64,000 nt of DNA from Oricola indica (GTDB lineage Bacteria > Pseudomonadota > Alphaproteobacteria > Rhizobiales > Rhizobiaceae), in contig NZ_JAINFJ010000003.1 of the NCBI RefSeq assembly GCF_019966595.1, positions 62,001 to 126,000 of the forward strand, written 5' to 3'. The notes under the pieces are model-generated. The model worked only from the letters and a program-made list of their open reading frames with translations, was not told the origin of the DNA and did not search any database. Below are positions 47,940 through 58,406 of the stretch, in pieces. Each line of letters begins with the position of its first letter. Positions within the stretch are counted from its first letter, which is position 1. The position numbers and the translations under genes were made by a program.

Positions 47940-50900
47940 ATGTCGGACATTGGACGCTGGGACTTCTGGATCGACCGGGGCGGCACCTTCACGGATGTCC
48001 TCGGTGTCGATCCCGCCGGCACGGTCCATGCCTACAAGCTTCTGTCGGAAAATCCGGAAGCCTATCGCGACGCGGCCGTCCAGGGCATACGCGACCTCCT
48101 CGGCGTGCCCAAGGGACAGGCTGTGCCGACGGTGCGGATCGGCACGGTGCGCATGGGCACCACCGTCGCCACCAATGCGCTGCTGGAGCGCAAGGGCGAC
48201 CGCACGCTGCTGCTGATCACCAAGGGGTTCCGCGACGCCCTGCGCATCGCCTACCAGGCGCGCCCCGACATTTTCGCCAAGGAAATCATCCTGCCCGAAC
48301 AGCTCTACGAGCGGGTGATCGAGGTGCCGGAACGCGTGCTGGCTGACGGAACGGTGGAAGTTCCCGTCGATCTCGCCAGCGTCGAACTGGCGGTCCGCAC
48401 CGCACTCGACGACGGCATCGAGGCCGTCGCCATCGCCTTCATGCACGCCTGGGCTCATCCGGGGCACGAACTGGCGGCGGAAGAGATGGTCTCGATGATG
48501 GGCTTTCCGCAGATCTCGGTCAGCCACAAGGTCTCTCCGCTCGCCAAGCTGGTCGGGCGCGGCGACACGACGGTGGTCGATGCCTACCTGTCGCCGATCC
48601 TGCGCCGCTATGTCGACCAGGTCGCCAGCGAACTGGGCGTTTCGGACGCGCCGGGCGGCACGCGGCTGCAATTCATGATGTCGTCGGGTGGATTGACGGC
48701 GGCGGACCTGTTCCAAGGCAAGGACGCGATCCTGTCGGGACCGGCCGGCGGCGTGGTCGGCATGGTCGAGACCGCGAAGGCGGAAGGGTTTCGCGACGTG
48801 ATCGGCTTCGACATGGGCGGCACCTCGACCGACGTGGCGCATTATGCCGGAAGTTACGAACGCGCCTTCGACACGGAAGTCGCGGGCGTGCGTATCCGCG
48901 CCCCGATGATGCGCATCCACACGGTGGCGGCCGGCGGCGGGTCCATCCTGCACTACGACGCGGGTCGCTTTCAGGTGGGCCCCGATTCGGCCGGGGCCAA
49001 TCCCGGGCCGGCGGCCTATCGGCGCGGCGGACCGCTGACGGTCACCGACGCCAATGTGATGACGGGCAAGCTGAACCCGGCGCATTTTCCGGCAATTTTC
49101 GGACCCGAGCAGAACGAGCGTCTGGACGCCGATCTCGTGCGCGAAAAATTCCGCGCGCTCGCCGAGAAAGTCGGCGACGACCGGACGCCGGAGGAAGTCG
49201 CGGAAGGCTTCATCACCATCGCCGTGGAAAACATGGCGAACGCGATCAAGAAGATCTCCGTACAGCGCGGCTACGACGTGACCGGCTATGCGCTCAACTG
49301 CTTCGGCGGCGCCGGCGGACAGCATGCATGCCTCGTGGCCGACGCGCTCGGCATGAAGGCGGTGCTGATCCACCCCTATTCTGGCCTGCTCTCGGCCTAT
49401 GGCATCGGTCTTTCGAAGACCTACGCTTCGCGCCAGCATGCGCTGGTCGAGACGCTCGCGGAAGAAAACCGCGACGCCATCGACGGATTGATCGCGGAAC
49501 TGACTGCCGATGCGGCCGGAGAACTGACCGGACAGGATATCGACGCCGACGACATCATGACGCAGCCGGTTCTACATATCCGCTACGCCGGCACCGACAC
49601 GGCGCTCGAGGTGCAGTATGACGGCAAGGACCTCGATCGGGCAGCCAAGGATTTCGAAGCGGCGCATATGGCGCAGTTCGGCTTTACCGATCCGTCGCGC
49701 GAACTGATCGTGGAGGCGGTCGGTGTGGAAGCGGCGGAAAAAACGCCGGACCACGCCGAGAGCGAAGCCGAGACTCCGCCGGAGGAGAAGGAGCGCGAAG
49801 CGGAATTCGGGCAGAATGTCTTCACCGGCGGCGCGTGGCAGGAGGCAGGGCTTTACCTGCGTACGGCGGACGCCCCTGCCCCGCTGACGCCCGGCGACAA
49901 GGTGAAGGGTCCTGCGATCATCATCGAGGACAACCAGACCATTGTCGTCGAGCCCGGCTGGCAGGCGACTGTCACCGCACACAACCAGATCCTGATGACC
50001 CGTTTCATTGAAAAAGACCGTGTCGCACCGATCGGCACCCATGCCGATCCGGTCATGCTGGAGGTGTTCAACAACCTCTTCATGTCGATCGCCGAGCAGA
50101 TGGGCGTGACGTTGCAGAACACCGCCTCGTCGGTGAATATCAAGGAGCGGCTGGACTTCTCCTGCGCGGTGTTCGGCGCGACGGGCGCGCTTGTCGCCAA
50201 CGCCCCGCACATGCCGGTGCATCTGGGCTCGATGGACCGCTCGGTGGAATCGATCATCCGCCAGAACCCGAACATGAAACCGGGCGACGTCTACGCGCTC
50301 AACGCGCCTTACAATGGCGGCACGCATCTGCCCGACATCACGGTCGTCACACCAGTGTTCGACGAGGCTGGCGAGGAAATCCTGTTCTTCGTCGCCTCGC
50401 GCGGCCACCACGCGGATGTCGGCGGCATGGCGCCGGGGTCGGCAACGCCGCGCGCGACGCATGTCGATGAGGAAGGCGTGCTGATCGACAACTTCAAGCT
50501 GGTGGAGGATGGCAGGCTGCGCGGCGATGCGTTCATCAAGCTGCTGACCGATCACCCGTGGCCGGCGCGCAATCCCGAGCAGAACCTCGCCGACATGCGC
50601 GCCCAGATTGCCGCGAATGAAAAGGGCGTGGCCGAACTGAGGAAGATGGTCGGCCATTTCACGCTGCCGGTCGTGCAGGCCTATATGAACCACGTGCAGG
50701 ACAATGCCGAGGAAAGCGTGCGCCGGGTGATCGACGCGCTGGCGGATTGCGAGGCCGAGTACCCGACCGACAACGGCCAGACGATCAAGGTGAAGATCAC
50801 CGTCGACAAGGAGAAACGCGAGGCGACCGTCGACTTCACCGGCACATCGCCGATGACGGACAACAATTTCAACGCGCCGGAACCGGTGACGCGCGCCGCC

Positions 50901-51584
50901 GTGCTGTATGTCTTCCGGCTGATGGTGGAAGGCAATATCCCGATGAACGCGGGCTGCCTGAGGCCGATCAACATCGTCATTCCGGACGGATGCATGCTCA
51001 AGCCGAGCTATCCTGCGGCTGTCGTTGCGGGAAACACCGAGACGAGCCAGCATGTCACGAATTGCCTGCTCTACGCACTCGACGCGCTGGCAAACGCGCA
51101 AGGCACGATGAACAACCTGACCTACGGCAATGCACGCTACCAGAACTACGAGACGATCTGCTCCGGCTCACCGGCCGGCAAGATGAACTCCGGGCGCGGT
51201 TTCGGGGGGGCGTCGGGCGTCCATACGCATATGACGAACACCCGCATGACCGACCCGGAAATTCTCGAGATGCGCTATCCGATCGTCGTGGAAGAGTTCT
51301 CCATCCGGGAAGGGTCGGGCGGCAAGGGCAAGTTCTCCGGCGGGGACGGAACACGGCGTGTTCTGCGCTTCCAGGAAGATATGGAATGCGCGATCCTGTC
51401 AAACCATCGCACCATTCCGCCAAAGGGGCTGGATGGCGGCGGCGACGGCGAATGCGGACGAACCGAAATCCGCAGGCTCGACGGCACGCTGGAGACGCTG
51501 AAACATTGCGACCAGACCAGCGTGAAAGCCGGCGAAGCCGTGATCGTCACGACGCCGACGCCCGGCGGGTATCTGCCGGAATAG
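47940..51584 (+). CDS. 5-oxoprolinase/hydantoinase, fused HyuA-HyuB type
   Basis: ATP-dependent ring-opening enzyme. The 1214-residue chain has a HyuA part (about 5-690) with [53 protein letters not shown] and [16 protein letters not shown], and a HyuB part (about 700-1210) with [37 protein letters not shown] and [16 protein letters not shown]. The length and single-chain order match 5-oxoprolinases of the eukaryotic OPLAH type. 5-oxoproline to glutamate is the likely reaction; N-methylhydantoin is an alternative. AGGGAGAAG precedes the ATG. The MarR gene is divergent. Confidence 0.88.
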   Translation: MSDIGRWDFWIDRGGTFTDVLGVDPAGTVHAYKLLSENPEAYRDAAVQGIRDLLGVPKGQAVPTVRIGTVRMGTTVATNALLERKGDRTLLLITKGFRDALRIAYQARPDIFAKEIILPEQLYERVIEVPERVLADGTVEVPVDLASVELAVRTALDDGIEAVAIAFMHAWAHPGHELAAEEMVSMMGFPQISVSHKVSPLAKLVGRGDTTVVDAYLSPILRRYVDQVASELGVSDAPGGTRLQFMMSSGGLTAADLFQGKDAILSGPAGGVVGMVETAKAEGFRDVIGFDMGGTSTDVAHYAGSYERAFDTEVAGVRIRAPMMRIHTVAAGGGSILHYDAGRFQVGPDSAGANPGPAAYRRGGPLTVTDANVMTGKLNPAHFPAIFGPEQNERLDADLVREKFRALAEKVGDDRTPEEVAEGFITIAVENMANAIKKISVQRGYDVTGYALNCFGGAGGQHACLVADALGMKAVLIHPYSGLLSAYGIGLSKTYASRQHALVETLAEENRDAIDGLIAELTADAAGELTGQDIDADDIMTQPVLHIRYAGTDTALEVQYDGKDLDRAAKDFEAAHMAQFGFTDPSRELIVEAVGVEAAEKTPDHAESEAETPPEEKEREAEFGQNVFTGGAWQEAGLYLRTADAPAPLTPGDKVKGPAIIIEDNQTIVVEPGWQATVTAHNQILMTRFIEKDRVAPIGTHADPVMLEVFNNLFMSIAEQMGVTLQNTASSVNIKERLDFSCAVFGATGALVANAPHMPVHLGSMDRSVESIIRQNPNMKPGDVYALNAPYNGGTHLPDITVVTPVFDEAGEEILFFVASRGHHADVGGMAPGSATPRATHVDEEGVLIDNFKLVEDGRLRGDAFIKLLTDHPWPARNPEQNLADMRAQIAANEKGVAELRKMVGHFTLPVVQAYMNHVQDNAEESVRRVIDALADCEAEYPTDNGQTIKVKITVDKEKREATVDFTGTSPMTDNNFNAPEPVTRAAVLYVFRLMVEGNIPMNAGCLRPINIVIPDGCMLKPSYPAAVVAGNTETSQHVTNCLLYALDALANAQGTMNNLTYGNARYQNYETICSGSPAGKMNSGRGFGGASGVHTHMTNTRMTDPEILEMRYPIVVEEFSIREGSGGKGKFSGGDGTRRVLRFQEDMECAILSNHRTIPPKGLDGGGDGECGRTEIRRLDGTLETLKHCDQTSVKAGEAVIVTTPTPGGYLPE

Positions 51585-51587
51585 CGG

Positions 51588-51926
51588 TCAGACGGGCGTC
51601 TGCTGATGGCCGGCGATACGCCAGTCGCCCTTGCGGCGTTCGTAGGTCGACATGCACAGCGCCTCGTAAGGCGCCCGTCCCTCGCTCTTGCCGATCGCAC
51701 GATAGGCAAGCACGGCGAGGTCGCGGCGCTTGACGGCTTCCAGATTGGCGGCATCGACCGAGGTCCAGCGCGGCGTGCCTCTCAGTCCCTGGAGAATGGC
51801 GTCGCCCCGCAGGATACCGACCGGCTCGGGGAATACCATCACGGCATCTTCGGTCATGTGTTCGGCAAAGAAATTCTCGCCTTCCAGCCAGAGTCTGCGT
51901 TCTATATCCCAAAGTTCATTCGACAT
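51588..51926 (-). CDS. NTF2-like (DUF4440/SnoaL-type) protein
   Basis: A 112-residue protein of the NTF2-like fold. It starts MSNELWDIERRLWLEGENFF, continues EHMTEDAVMVFPEPVGIL and RGDAILQGLRG, and ends YERRKGDWRIAGHQQTPV, the usual last strand of this fold. These proteins are ligand-binding or small enzymes with no shared reaction. No catalytic residues can be assigned. ATG at 51926 is preferred to an upstream in-frame ATG at 51968. It is convergent with the oxoprolinase (3 bases between) and divergent from the cupin. Confidence 0.75.
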   Translation of the reverse strand: MSNELWDIERRLWLEGENFFAEHMTEDAVMVFPEPVGILRGDAILQGLRGTPRWTSVDAANLEAVKRRDLAVLAYRAIGKSEGRAPYEALCMSTYERRKGDWRIAGHQQTPV

Positions 51927-52005
51927 TTTCAAGTATCCGCTCGCTTGAATGCATTCGACGGGGAACAATCTCGGCGGCGCATCGTTCCATACTCAGGAGG
52001 CGAAA

Positions 52006-52548
52006 ATGTCTACGACCTTGAACCTTGCACCTTGCGACAGCGTGGAAATCCATCGACTTGCGGCGAAACGCGGCGATGATGTTCCCAACAATGAGCGCTA
52101 CCCGGCGCTTATCCTTTCGGATGTGCTTTCCGGTGAAACCGACCCGGCTGAGATTCATGCGCTCTATGCCGAAAACGGCTGGGGCGGGGCATGGACGTGG
52201 CAGGTTTTCGACTACCACCATTTTCACCCGGACGCCTTCGAGGCTCTCGCCGTCGCCAAGGGGAGTGCGACACTGATGCTCGGCGGTCCGCAGGGCCAGG
52301 AGGTCGAAGTCTCGGCAGGCGACGTCATCATCCTGCCGCCCGGCTACGGCCACAAGCAGATCGCAAAACGCGACGGCTTTACCGTTTGCGGCGGCTACCC
52401 GCCCGGCCAGGACAACTTCTCCACCATCCGTGACAGCGAGGGTTACGACGATCGCGTTCTGGCCACCATCCGCGACGTCGCGCCGCCGGATGTCGACCCG
52501 CTTTACGGACGGCCCTTCTCGCGGCTGGTCTCGATGAAAGACACCTAG
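52006..52548 (+). CDS. Cupin-domain protein (YjlB-like)
   Basis: A 180-residue single-domain cupin. The metal-site region reads FDYHHFHPDAFEALAVAKGS, followed by ATLMLGGPQGQEVEVSAGDV and IILPPGYGHKQIAK, with the second-motif histidine in GYGHK. The C-terminus has FTVCGGYPPGQDNFSTIRD, seen in YjlB-like cupins, which have no established function. AGGAGG lies 4 bases before the ATG. It is divergent from the NTF2-like gene. The next 172 bases to the transglycosylase contain only two short hairpins (52568-52580, 52581-52594). Confidence 0.85.
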   Translation: MSTTLNLAPCDSVEIHRLAAKRGDDVPNNERYPALILSDVLSGETDPAEIHALYAENGWGGAWTWQVFDYHHFHPDAFEALAVAKGSATLMLGGPQGQEVEVSAGDVIILPPGYGHKQIAKRDGFTVCGGYPPGQDNFSTIRDSEGYDDRVLATIRDVAPPDVDPLYGRPFSRLVSMKDT

Positions 52549-52720
52549 CGCAGTCGCCTGAGGTCAATCCGCTTCGCGGAGGCATGACGATGCCCAACTC
52601 CGCCGGGTTGTGTTTCCAAATGTGTTATTCGGACCGCCTGCCCTGATTTCGCCCTTATTGCCCTGAAAGAGCCAGAAAAGCCGTACAGGCTGATAGTTCG
52701 GACATTTCAGGGTTCAGCGT

Positions 52721-53287
52721 ATGCCGATCACCAATCCCCTGCCCGCCATCGCCGCGGTGCTCTGCATGACGAGCCTCGCGGGCTGCACGGCAAACAGTGT
52801 CGTCGAGACATTGTCGGTCGCGCCGGCGGTTGCCGCCGGCCTATCGCTGAGCGAGGAAGAAGCACGCGAGGCCGAAACGGTCGTCGAAATGGCCTATGCC
52901 GCGCCGGACAAGCCGAAAGCGTCAAAATCCCGCATGGCGATCGATCGCATGATCTCGCGCTATTCTTCGCAATATGGCGTGCCGGAAAGGCTTGTGCACC
53001 GGGTGGTCAAACGCGAAAGCACCTACAATCCGAACGCCCAGAACGGCGGCCATTACGGGCTTATGCAGATCAAGCCGCAGACCGCACGCACGATGGGATA
53101 TCGCGGCGATGCGGCCGGGCTCTACGATGCCGAGACCAATCTCAAATACGGTGTGAAATATCTGCGCGGCGCATGGATGCTCGCGGACGGCAGCGAGGAC
53201 CGGGCCGTCTATCTGTACTCCGCCGGCTACTACTACGTCGCCAAATCGCGCGGCATGCTCGTCGAGACGGGCTTGCGCTCCAAGTAA
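52721..53287 (+). CDS. Lytic transglycosylase, SLT-type lipoprotein
   Basis: Cleaves the MurNAc-GlcNAc bond with 1,6-anhydro product. The 188-residue protein has a lipoprotein signal with lipobox LAGC (Cys22), a linker, and a goose-lysozyme-like SLT domain (about 75-180). The catalytic glutamate is E99 in VVKRESTYNP, followed by NGGHYGLMQIKPQTARTMGY and LKYGVKYLRGAW. The C-terminus YYYVAKSRGML fits short rhizobial SLT proteins. It would sit at a membrane face in the periplasm. It is convergent with the serine hydrolase gene. Confidence 0.9.
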   Translation: MPITNPLPAIAAVLCMTSLAGCTANSVVETLSVAPAVAAGLSLSEEEAREAETVVEMAYAAPDKPKASKSRMAIDRMISRYSSQYGVPERLVHRVVKRESTYNPNAQNGGHYGLMQIKPQTARTMGYRGDAAGLYDAETNLKYGVKYLRGAWMLADGSEDRAVYLYSAGYYYVAKSRGMLVETGLRSK

Positions 53288-53290
53288 CCG

Positions 53291-54673
53291 CTATTGCGGC
53301 CTGCCGAGCGTCTCTATCAGCGCCTCAACCAGGAATGCCGGCTTGTAGCCGAGGGCGGTGGGCGTCAGCCCCATGCGCACCACGACAAGATTTTCCGACG
53401 GGACCACCGATACCGACTGGCCGTCATGGCCCGACAGGAAGAAGGCATCCGCGGGCAGTTCCGGGTTGTCGCCCGGCAGCCAGGCATTCGAGGCGCGGCG
53501 CCAGACATGGCCGCGGCCATATTCGCCGCCGGATGCCGGATGCGGCTCGACCATCCAGTCGACATAGCCGACCGGCAGCAGGGAACGGCCGTTCCAGACA
53601 CCGCGCTGCAACAGGAACTGGCCGATACGCGCCCAGTCTCGGGCCGTCGCATAGAGATAGGACGAGCCAACGAACGTGCCGTGCTCATCGGTTTCCAGGA
53701 CTGCCGATGTCATGCCAAGCGGGTCGAACAGGGCAGCGCGCGGATAGGCCAGCGCCTCGGTCTCGTCCTCAAAGGCATTCTGCCACAGCCGCGACAGCAT
53801 CACCGACGTACCCGAGGAGTATTCGAACACCTCGCCGATCCCGCCCGGCGTTTCCGTATTGAGCGGCATGGAGGCCGCGAAGGCGGCCATGTCGGGCTCG
53901 AGATAGAGCATGCGGGTGACGTCCGAGACGTCGCCATAGCCCTCGTTCCAGCTCAGGTCGCTCGCCATGCCGAGAAGATCGGCGAGCGTGATCTCCGAAC
54001 GGTCATCCGTCCAATTGTCGAACAAGCCGGCCTCGTCGAGCGACAGGCGGCCGTCGCGGACCAGCCTGCCGATCAGCGCCGACGTCACCGTCTTGGTCAT
54101 CGACCAGCCGAGAAGGCGGGTCGTCTCGTCGAACCCCTCGCCATAGCGTTCGCCGATGATCCGGCCGTCCTTCACGACCACGACAGCACGCATGCCGGGT
54201 CCGGTCAGGGCCTCGTCGTTGAGGACAGCATAAAGCTCTCCATCCTCGAGCGGCGTGACTTCCGCTCCTTCCGGCCAAAGCCCCTCGCCCGGCTCGTCGG
54301 CCTCGGGAGGCAGCGGCGCCGGCCGCGCGCGAGCTGCCTCGACATCGCCATCGGGTATAGCGGCGCAGCCCAGCCCTTCGCGGTAGAGCGCCGTGCCCTT
54401 TCCGAACATGCCAAAGAGGCCAGCGCGGACAACGCCGGTGGCGCGATCGACAGAGACCCGCATGATACGCAGAAGCGGATGGCCCGGCGCCTGGACGTCG
54501 GTTTCCAGGACTTCCTGCGGATCGCGTTCGGTCAGGAATGCGTTGGAACAGACGATCTTGGCGGAATATCCCGAGCCGACCCGGATCAGTTCCGGCGGCG
54601 CAACGAAAAGCCAACCCACGGCTAAAACGATGATTGCCGCGACGATTCCGATGATCCCCTTGACGACCCGCAT
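53291..54673 (-). CDS. Beta-lactamase-related serine hydrolase
   Basis: A 460-residue class-C beta-lactamase-fold hydrolase with an N-terminal anchor (VVKGIIGIVAAIIVLAVGWL). The nucleophile motif is SMTK in LLGWSMTKTVTSAL. The second motif is YSSGTSVML, where Tyr-Ser-Ser replaces the usual Tyr-x-Asn. The third is LSGHDGQSVSV (His-x-Gly-like). Such proteins include esterases, D-amino peptidases and 6-aminohexanoate-dimer hydrolases; true beta-lactamase activity is unlikely. Periplasmic by the anchor. Its 5' side is divergent from the second GH25 gene (193 bases). Confidence 0.85.
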   Translation of the reverse strand: MRVVKGIIGIVAAIIVLAVGWLFVAPPELIRVGSGYSAKIVCSNAFLTERDPQEVLETDVQAPGHPLLRIMRVSVDRATGVVRAGLFGMFGKGTALYREGLGCAAIPDGDVEAARARPAPLPPEADEPGEGLWPEGAEVTPLEDGELYAVLNDEALTGPGMRAVVVVKDGRIIGERYGEGFDETTRLLGWSMTKTVTSALIGRLVRDGRLSLDEAGLFDNWTDDRSEITLADLLGMASDLSWNEGYGDVSDVTRMLYLEPDMAAFAASMPLNTETPGGIGEVFEYSSGTSVMLSRLWQNAFEDETEALAYPRAALFDPLGMTSAVLETDEHGTFVGSSYLYATARDWARIGQFLLQRGVWNGRSLLPVGYVDWMVEPHPASGGEYGRGHVWRRASNAWLPGDNPELPADAFFLSGHDGQSVSVVPSENLVVVRMGLTPTALGYKPAFLVEALIETLGRPQ

Positions 54674-54866
54674 GGCTTACCCTGCCCTTTTTCTTATCGT
54701 TGAATGGAGCTAGTCGCGCCGGGTAGCCCGCGTCAACCATTTCTGGCGCCGACCGTATGGTGACGTCGCGACAGGCCACGCTGCGGACACAATTTTCGCG
54801 TGTTCAGGCGATGACGATGCGGTTACGCCGCGTTACAATCGCGTGGGGCAGTAAGGGGACGAATCG

Positions 54867-55661
54867 GTGCTTTCGCACTTCGGTCGCACAATCATGATCG
54901 CCGCCGCGCTGGCGCTGTCGGGCTGCTCGCAGATTTCCTACGACTTCACGGATTCCGTGCTGCCTCTGGCCGCGCAACGTTTCGCCGATAATGATCCGGT
55001 CGAGACATTCGAGGGCGGAGCGCCGCACCGCTACGCAATCCACGGCATCGACGTGTCCAAATATCAGGGCGAGATCAACTGGCGTGCGGCGAAGAAATCG
55101 GGCGTCGCCTTTGCTTTCATCAAAGCAACGGAAGGCGGCGACCGCGTGGATGACCGCTTCCGCCACTACTGGCGCGAAGCGCGGGCCGCAGGCGTGCCGC
55201 GCGGCGCATACCATTTCTACTATTTCTGCCGCCCGGCAAAGGAACAGGCGGACTGGTTCATTCGTCATGTTCCGAAAGAACGGGGCATGCTTCCACCCGT
55301 TCTCGACATGGAATGGAACCACCAGTCGCCGACGTGCCGAAAGCGCCCCGTCCCCGCACAAGTGCGCTCGGAAATGCGCGTATTCCTCGACCGGCTCGAA
55401 CGCCACTACGGCAAGCGGCCTATGATCTACACCACGCCCGATTTCTACGAACGCAACATTGCCGGCCATTTCCGCAACGAGACTTACTGGCTGCGCACGG
55501 TCAAGGCGCATCCGCGCGTGACCTATCCCGGACGCAACTGGACGTTCTGGCAATATACCGGGACGGGCGTCGTGCCCGGCATATCCGGCAATACCGACAT
55601 CAATGTCTTTTCCGGCAGCGCCTCCGATTGGCGGGGCTGGATTTCCGCCAACCGAATCTGA
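54867..55661 (+). CDS. Second GH25-family lysozyme-like lipoprotein (GTG start)
   Basis: A 264-residue paralogue of the GH25 gene at 23.9 kb, without its long linker. A short signal ends in lipobox LSGC. The barrel shows IHGIDVSKYQGEINWRAAK, FAFIKATEGGDRVDDRF, GVPRGAYHFYYFC, PPVLDMEWN, RPMIYTTPDFYERNIAG and WTFWQYTGTG, with the same two cysteines (YYFCR, PTCRK). The start is GTG at 54867 with AAGGGG ahead; an ATG at 54894 would still leave a signal. It is 35 bases upstream of a MltB-type gene, so the two may act together. Confidence 0.9.
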   Translation: MLSHFGRTIMIAAALALSGCSQISYDFTDSVLPLAAQRFADNDPVETFEGGAPHRYAIHGIDVSKYQGEINWRAAKKSGVAFAFIKATEGGDRVDDRFRHYWREARAAGVPRGAYHFYYFCRPAKEQADWFIRHVPKERGMLPPVLDMEWNHQSPTCRKRPVPAQVRSEMRVFLDRLERHYGKRPMIYTTPDFYERNIAGHFRNETYWLRTVKAHPRVTYPGRNWTFWQYTGTGVVPGISGNTDINVFSGSASDWRGWISANRI

Positions 55662-55696
55662 CACTTATTACCGACACCGCGAGGAGCCTTCCGACC

Positions 55697-56878
55697 ATGA
55701 GAAACCATGCACGCATTCTTCTGGCCGGGCTTGCGCTTTCGGCAATACCGGCAGCAGCGGTCGCGCAAAACGCACCTTGCGGAGGCGATTTCAGCGCATG
55801 GCGCGACGCGATGGTCGCGGAAGCGCGGGCCGCAGGGGTCGGCAATGCCGGTCTAAGCGCCCTCTCCTCGGCACGGATCGACCCGGAGGTTCTCAAGAGA
55901 GACCGGGCACAGGGCGTCTTCACGCTGGATTTCGCAACCTTCGCACGCCGGCTGATTTCCCAGAACCGGATGGATGTCGGTCGCTCGAAGCTGAAACAAT
56001 ATGCCTCGACATTCCAGAAAGCGCGCTCGGAATACGGCGTCGCGCCGGAAGTGATCACGGCATTCTGGGGTCTCGAAACGGATTTCGGCGGCTATCAGGG
56101 CGATTTCAACACGCTGAACTCGATCGCCACACTGGCGCATGACTGCCGCCGGCCGGAACTGTTCCGGCCGCAATTGATCTCGCTGGCCCGGCTGATCGAT
56201 CTCGGCGTCGTGCCGCGCGACATCACCGGCGCGTGGGCCGGCGAAATCGGCCAGGTCCAAGTGCTGCCGGACGACTACCTGACCAAGGGGCGCGACGGCG
56301 ACGGCGACGGCCAGATCAAGCTCAAGACATCCTCGCCGGACGCGATCATGACGGCGGCGAATTTCCTGCAATCGCTGGGTTGGCGCGCGAACGAACCGTG
56401 GCTGATCGAAGTGAAGGTGCCCGCCGAAATGGAGTGGTACGACACCGGGCTGCACGAGTCACTGCCCGTGTCCGAATGGAAAGCGCGCGGCGTGATGCCT
56501 CGCAGCGGATCGCTTCCCGACAGCGCTGAGTCGCATCTTCTCATTCCGATGGGGCGCAAGGGACCGGCTTTCATCGCCTATCCGAACTTCAAGGTGTTCC
56601 TGGAGTGGAACCAATCGCTGACCTATGTCCTGACCGCGGCCTATTTCGCGACGCGGCTCGGTGGCGCGCCGATCTTCGACGAGGGCAATCCGGAGCCGGG
56701 TCTCAACCAGACGCAGATGAAGGCATTGCAGCGCGGGCTCACCGCGGACGGCTTCGATGTCGGCGAGATCGACGGCATCCTGGGCGCAGGAACGCGCGAT
56801 GCGGTGCGCGAGGAACAGCGCCGTCTTGGCATGCCCGCCGATGCCTGGCCGACGGTAAAACTGCTCAACGCGCTCTGA
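55697..56878 (+). CDS. Lytic murein transglycosylase, MltB type
   Basis: A 393-residue periplasmic transglycosylase. The signal peptide is ILLAGLALSAIPAAAVAQ. The MltB/SLT_2 domain (about 30-310) has catalytic E127 in FWGLETDFGG, then GAWAGEIGQVQVLPDDYL and AIMTAANFLQSLGWR. A C-terminal peptidoglycan-binding module (about 330-393) has LNQTQMKALQRGLTADGFDV and GEIDGILGAGTRDAVRE. GAGGAG lies 10 bases before the ATG. It follows the GH25 gene after 35 bases on the same strand, a likely operon of two wall-cutting enzymes. Confidence 0.92.
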   Translation: MRNHARILLAGLALSAIPAAAVAQNAPCGGDFSAWRDAMVAEARAAGVGNAGLSALSSARIDPEVLKRDRAQGVFTLDFATFARRLISQNRMDVGRSKLKQYASTFQKARSEYGVAPEVITAFWGLETDFGGYQGDFNTLNSIATLAHDCRRPELFRPQLISLARLIDLGVVPRDITGAWAGEIGQVQVLPDDYLTKGRDGDGDGQIKLKTSSPDAIMTAANFLQSLGWRANEPWLIEVKVPAEMEWYDTGLHESLPVSEWKARGVMPRSGSLPDSAESHLLIPMGRKGPAFIAYPNFKVFLEWNQSLTYVLTAAYFATRLGGAPIFDEGNPEPGLNQTQMKALQRGLTADGFDVGEIDGILGAGTRDAVREEQRRLGMPADAWPTVKLLNAL

Positions 56879-56884
56879 CCAGCG

Positions 56885-57130
56885 TCAAAGCTTGTCGAAA
56901 TCGTCCTTGCTGGTCGGGATCAGCATGACGGCGGTCGCCAGATAGGCGAAGCCGAAGGTGATGCCGAAGGTGAGGCCTAGCAGTGCGATGGCCGCGATCT
57001 TGTGATCGGTGTGGCCGATCAGTTCGCCCAGATGGCCGACATTGAAATGCACCATCGCGGCGGCAATCAGCCAGCCTATGACGATGCCGATAATGCTATT
57101 GATCAGGACGAACCGAACGAGTTTCGGCAT
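56885..57130 (-). CDS. Small two-helix membrane protein of unknown function
   Basis: An 81-residue protein with two membrane helices: FVLINSIIGIVIGWLIAAAM and IAAIALLGLTFGITFGFAYL. A short loop with HFNVGHLGELIGHTDHK joins them, with several histidines. The tail is MLIPTSKDDFDKL. Similar small proteins occur in Hyphomicrobiales without assigned role. It is convergent with the MltB-type gene (6 bases between stops) and downstream of the MFS gene on the same strand (95 bases). Confidence 0.7.
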   Translation of the reverse strand: MPKLVRFVLINSIIGIVIGWLIAAAMVHFNVGHLGELIGHTDHKIAAIALLGLTFGITFGFAYLATAVMLIPTSKDDFDKL

Positions 57131-57225
57131 GGGAGCATTCCCGTGTTGCTGGCATTGAGTCTAAGCGCATCCAGACGGCGTTCAATGGGACAAGTTGAAG
57201 CGACCGGGATATCTCCCGCCGATCG

Positions 57226-58404
57226 TCAGGCGAGCGCGCGCAGGCGGGCCATCGCGTAGATGCCGAAAACCGGTCCGAGCGCCATCAGCGCCATCAGGGC
57301 GGGCCAGCCCCAAATCTCCGCGAGCACCGGCGTCGCCTGGACGGTGACGAATGTCAGGGCGAAACCGAGCGCAGTTTGCAGCGTCATCAGGCTGCCAGCC
57401 TGGTGCGGCGGTGCGTTGTCGGCGACAAGCGCGGAGAACTGCGCGGAATCGGGGCTGATCGAGGCGCCCCACATCACGATGACGATGAAAGTGAGCCAGA
57501 CCGGGCCGCCGAATGTCAGCGCGGCGAGAAGTGCGCAGATGCCGCTAACAGCCATCGCGGCAAGCGCGACACTGGCCTTGCCGATACGGTCGGCGCGCCG
57601 GCCGGCGATCATGCTCGTCACCGCGCCGGCTGCGATGGAAATAAAGGCCGTGACGGCGGCGAAAGCGACAGCGCGGTCTTCCGGCATGTGCCGTCCGTAA
57701 GAGAGCGCCGCGATCACGGCCACCCAGGCCCACATCGCGTAGAGTTCCCACATGTGACCGAAATATCCGGCATAGGCGAGACGCACCCGGCGGTTGGTCC
57801 AGGCGGTGACAACCGCGCGCGGATCGAAACGGGTCGCCTGGGCATGATGCGGGCCAAGGCCGACCAGTTGGGCCAGCAGGCCGCCGAGGATGGCGGCAAG
57901 CGAGGCGATCACGACCGTCGGTCGCCAGTCGGTTCCGCCGGCCAGCGCGAAGAGGTGCGGCGCGGCCGAGCCGAGGATCAGGGCGCCAACAAACGAGCCG
58001 ACGATGAACCCACGATCGCGCTCGCCCCAGCCGACGGCGATCTTCATGCCGACCGGATAAACGCCGGCGAGAAGCGCGCCGGTCAGGCCGCGCGCGACAA
58101 TGGCGGCCGGGCTGCCCGGTGTCGAGAGGAGCAGCGCCAGATTGGCGAGACCGGCGAGGACGGCGGCCATGCCCAGGACGCGGCGGGGATCATAGCGGTC
58201 GGCAAGGCCCAGAATGGCGGATGCAAGCGCGCCAACGACGAAGCCGAGTTGCACGGCGCTCGACAAGGCGGCCTGGTTGAACGGCGAAATGGGTGTTTCG
58301 GCCATCATGCCGGGCAGGATCGCCGCCGAGACGAACCAGAGCGACATCGCGCCGAAGACAGCGATCAGGAGCAGGACAAGCGACTGCCCCTTCCCGGCGG
58401 TCAC
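57226..58404 (-). CDS. Major facilitator superfamily transporter (GTG start)
   Basis: A 392-residue transporter with about 12 helices. It opens AVFGAMSLWFVSAAILPGMM, has the loop LADRYDPRRVLGMAAVLAG, then VGWGERDRGFIVGSFVGALI, and a second-half loop AGRRADRIGKASVALAAM. The start is GTG at 58404, two bases after the decarboxylase stop, so the two genes are translated together. A polyamine, amino acid or decarboxylation product is a reasonable guess for substrate, but the sequence gives no direct evidence. Confidence 0.86.
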   Translation of the reverse strand: MTAGKGQSLVLLLIAVFGAMSLWFVSAAILPGMMAETPISPFNQAALSSAVQLGFVVGALASAILGLADRYDPRRVLGMAAVLAGLANLALLLSTPGSPAAIVARGLTGALLAGVYPVGMKIAVGWGERDRGFIVGSFVGALILGSAAPHLFALAGGTDWRPTVVIASLAAILGGLLAQLVGLGPHHAQATRFDPRAVVTAWTNRRVRLAYAGYFGHMWELYAMWAWVAVIAALSYGRHMPEDRAVAFAAVTAFISIAAGAVTSMIAGRRADRIGKASVALAAMAVSGICALLAALTFGGPVWLTFIVIVMWGASISPDSAQFSALVADNAPPHQAGSLMTLQTALGFALTFVTVQATPVLAEIWGWPALMALMALGPVFGIYAMARLRALA

Positions 58405-58406
58405 TC

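Noticed and set aside
47850-49439. A long minus-strand upstream extension of the MarR frame, opposite the oxoprolinase gene.
   Set aside because: The extension crosses the divergent promoter region and its palindrome. The MarR domain is complete from the ATG at 47849.
49572-51101. A 509-codon minus-strand frame inside the oxoprolinase gene.
   Set aside because: Pure antisense of a strongly supported enzyme, with no domain.
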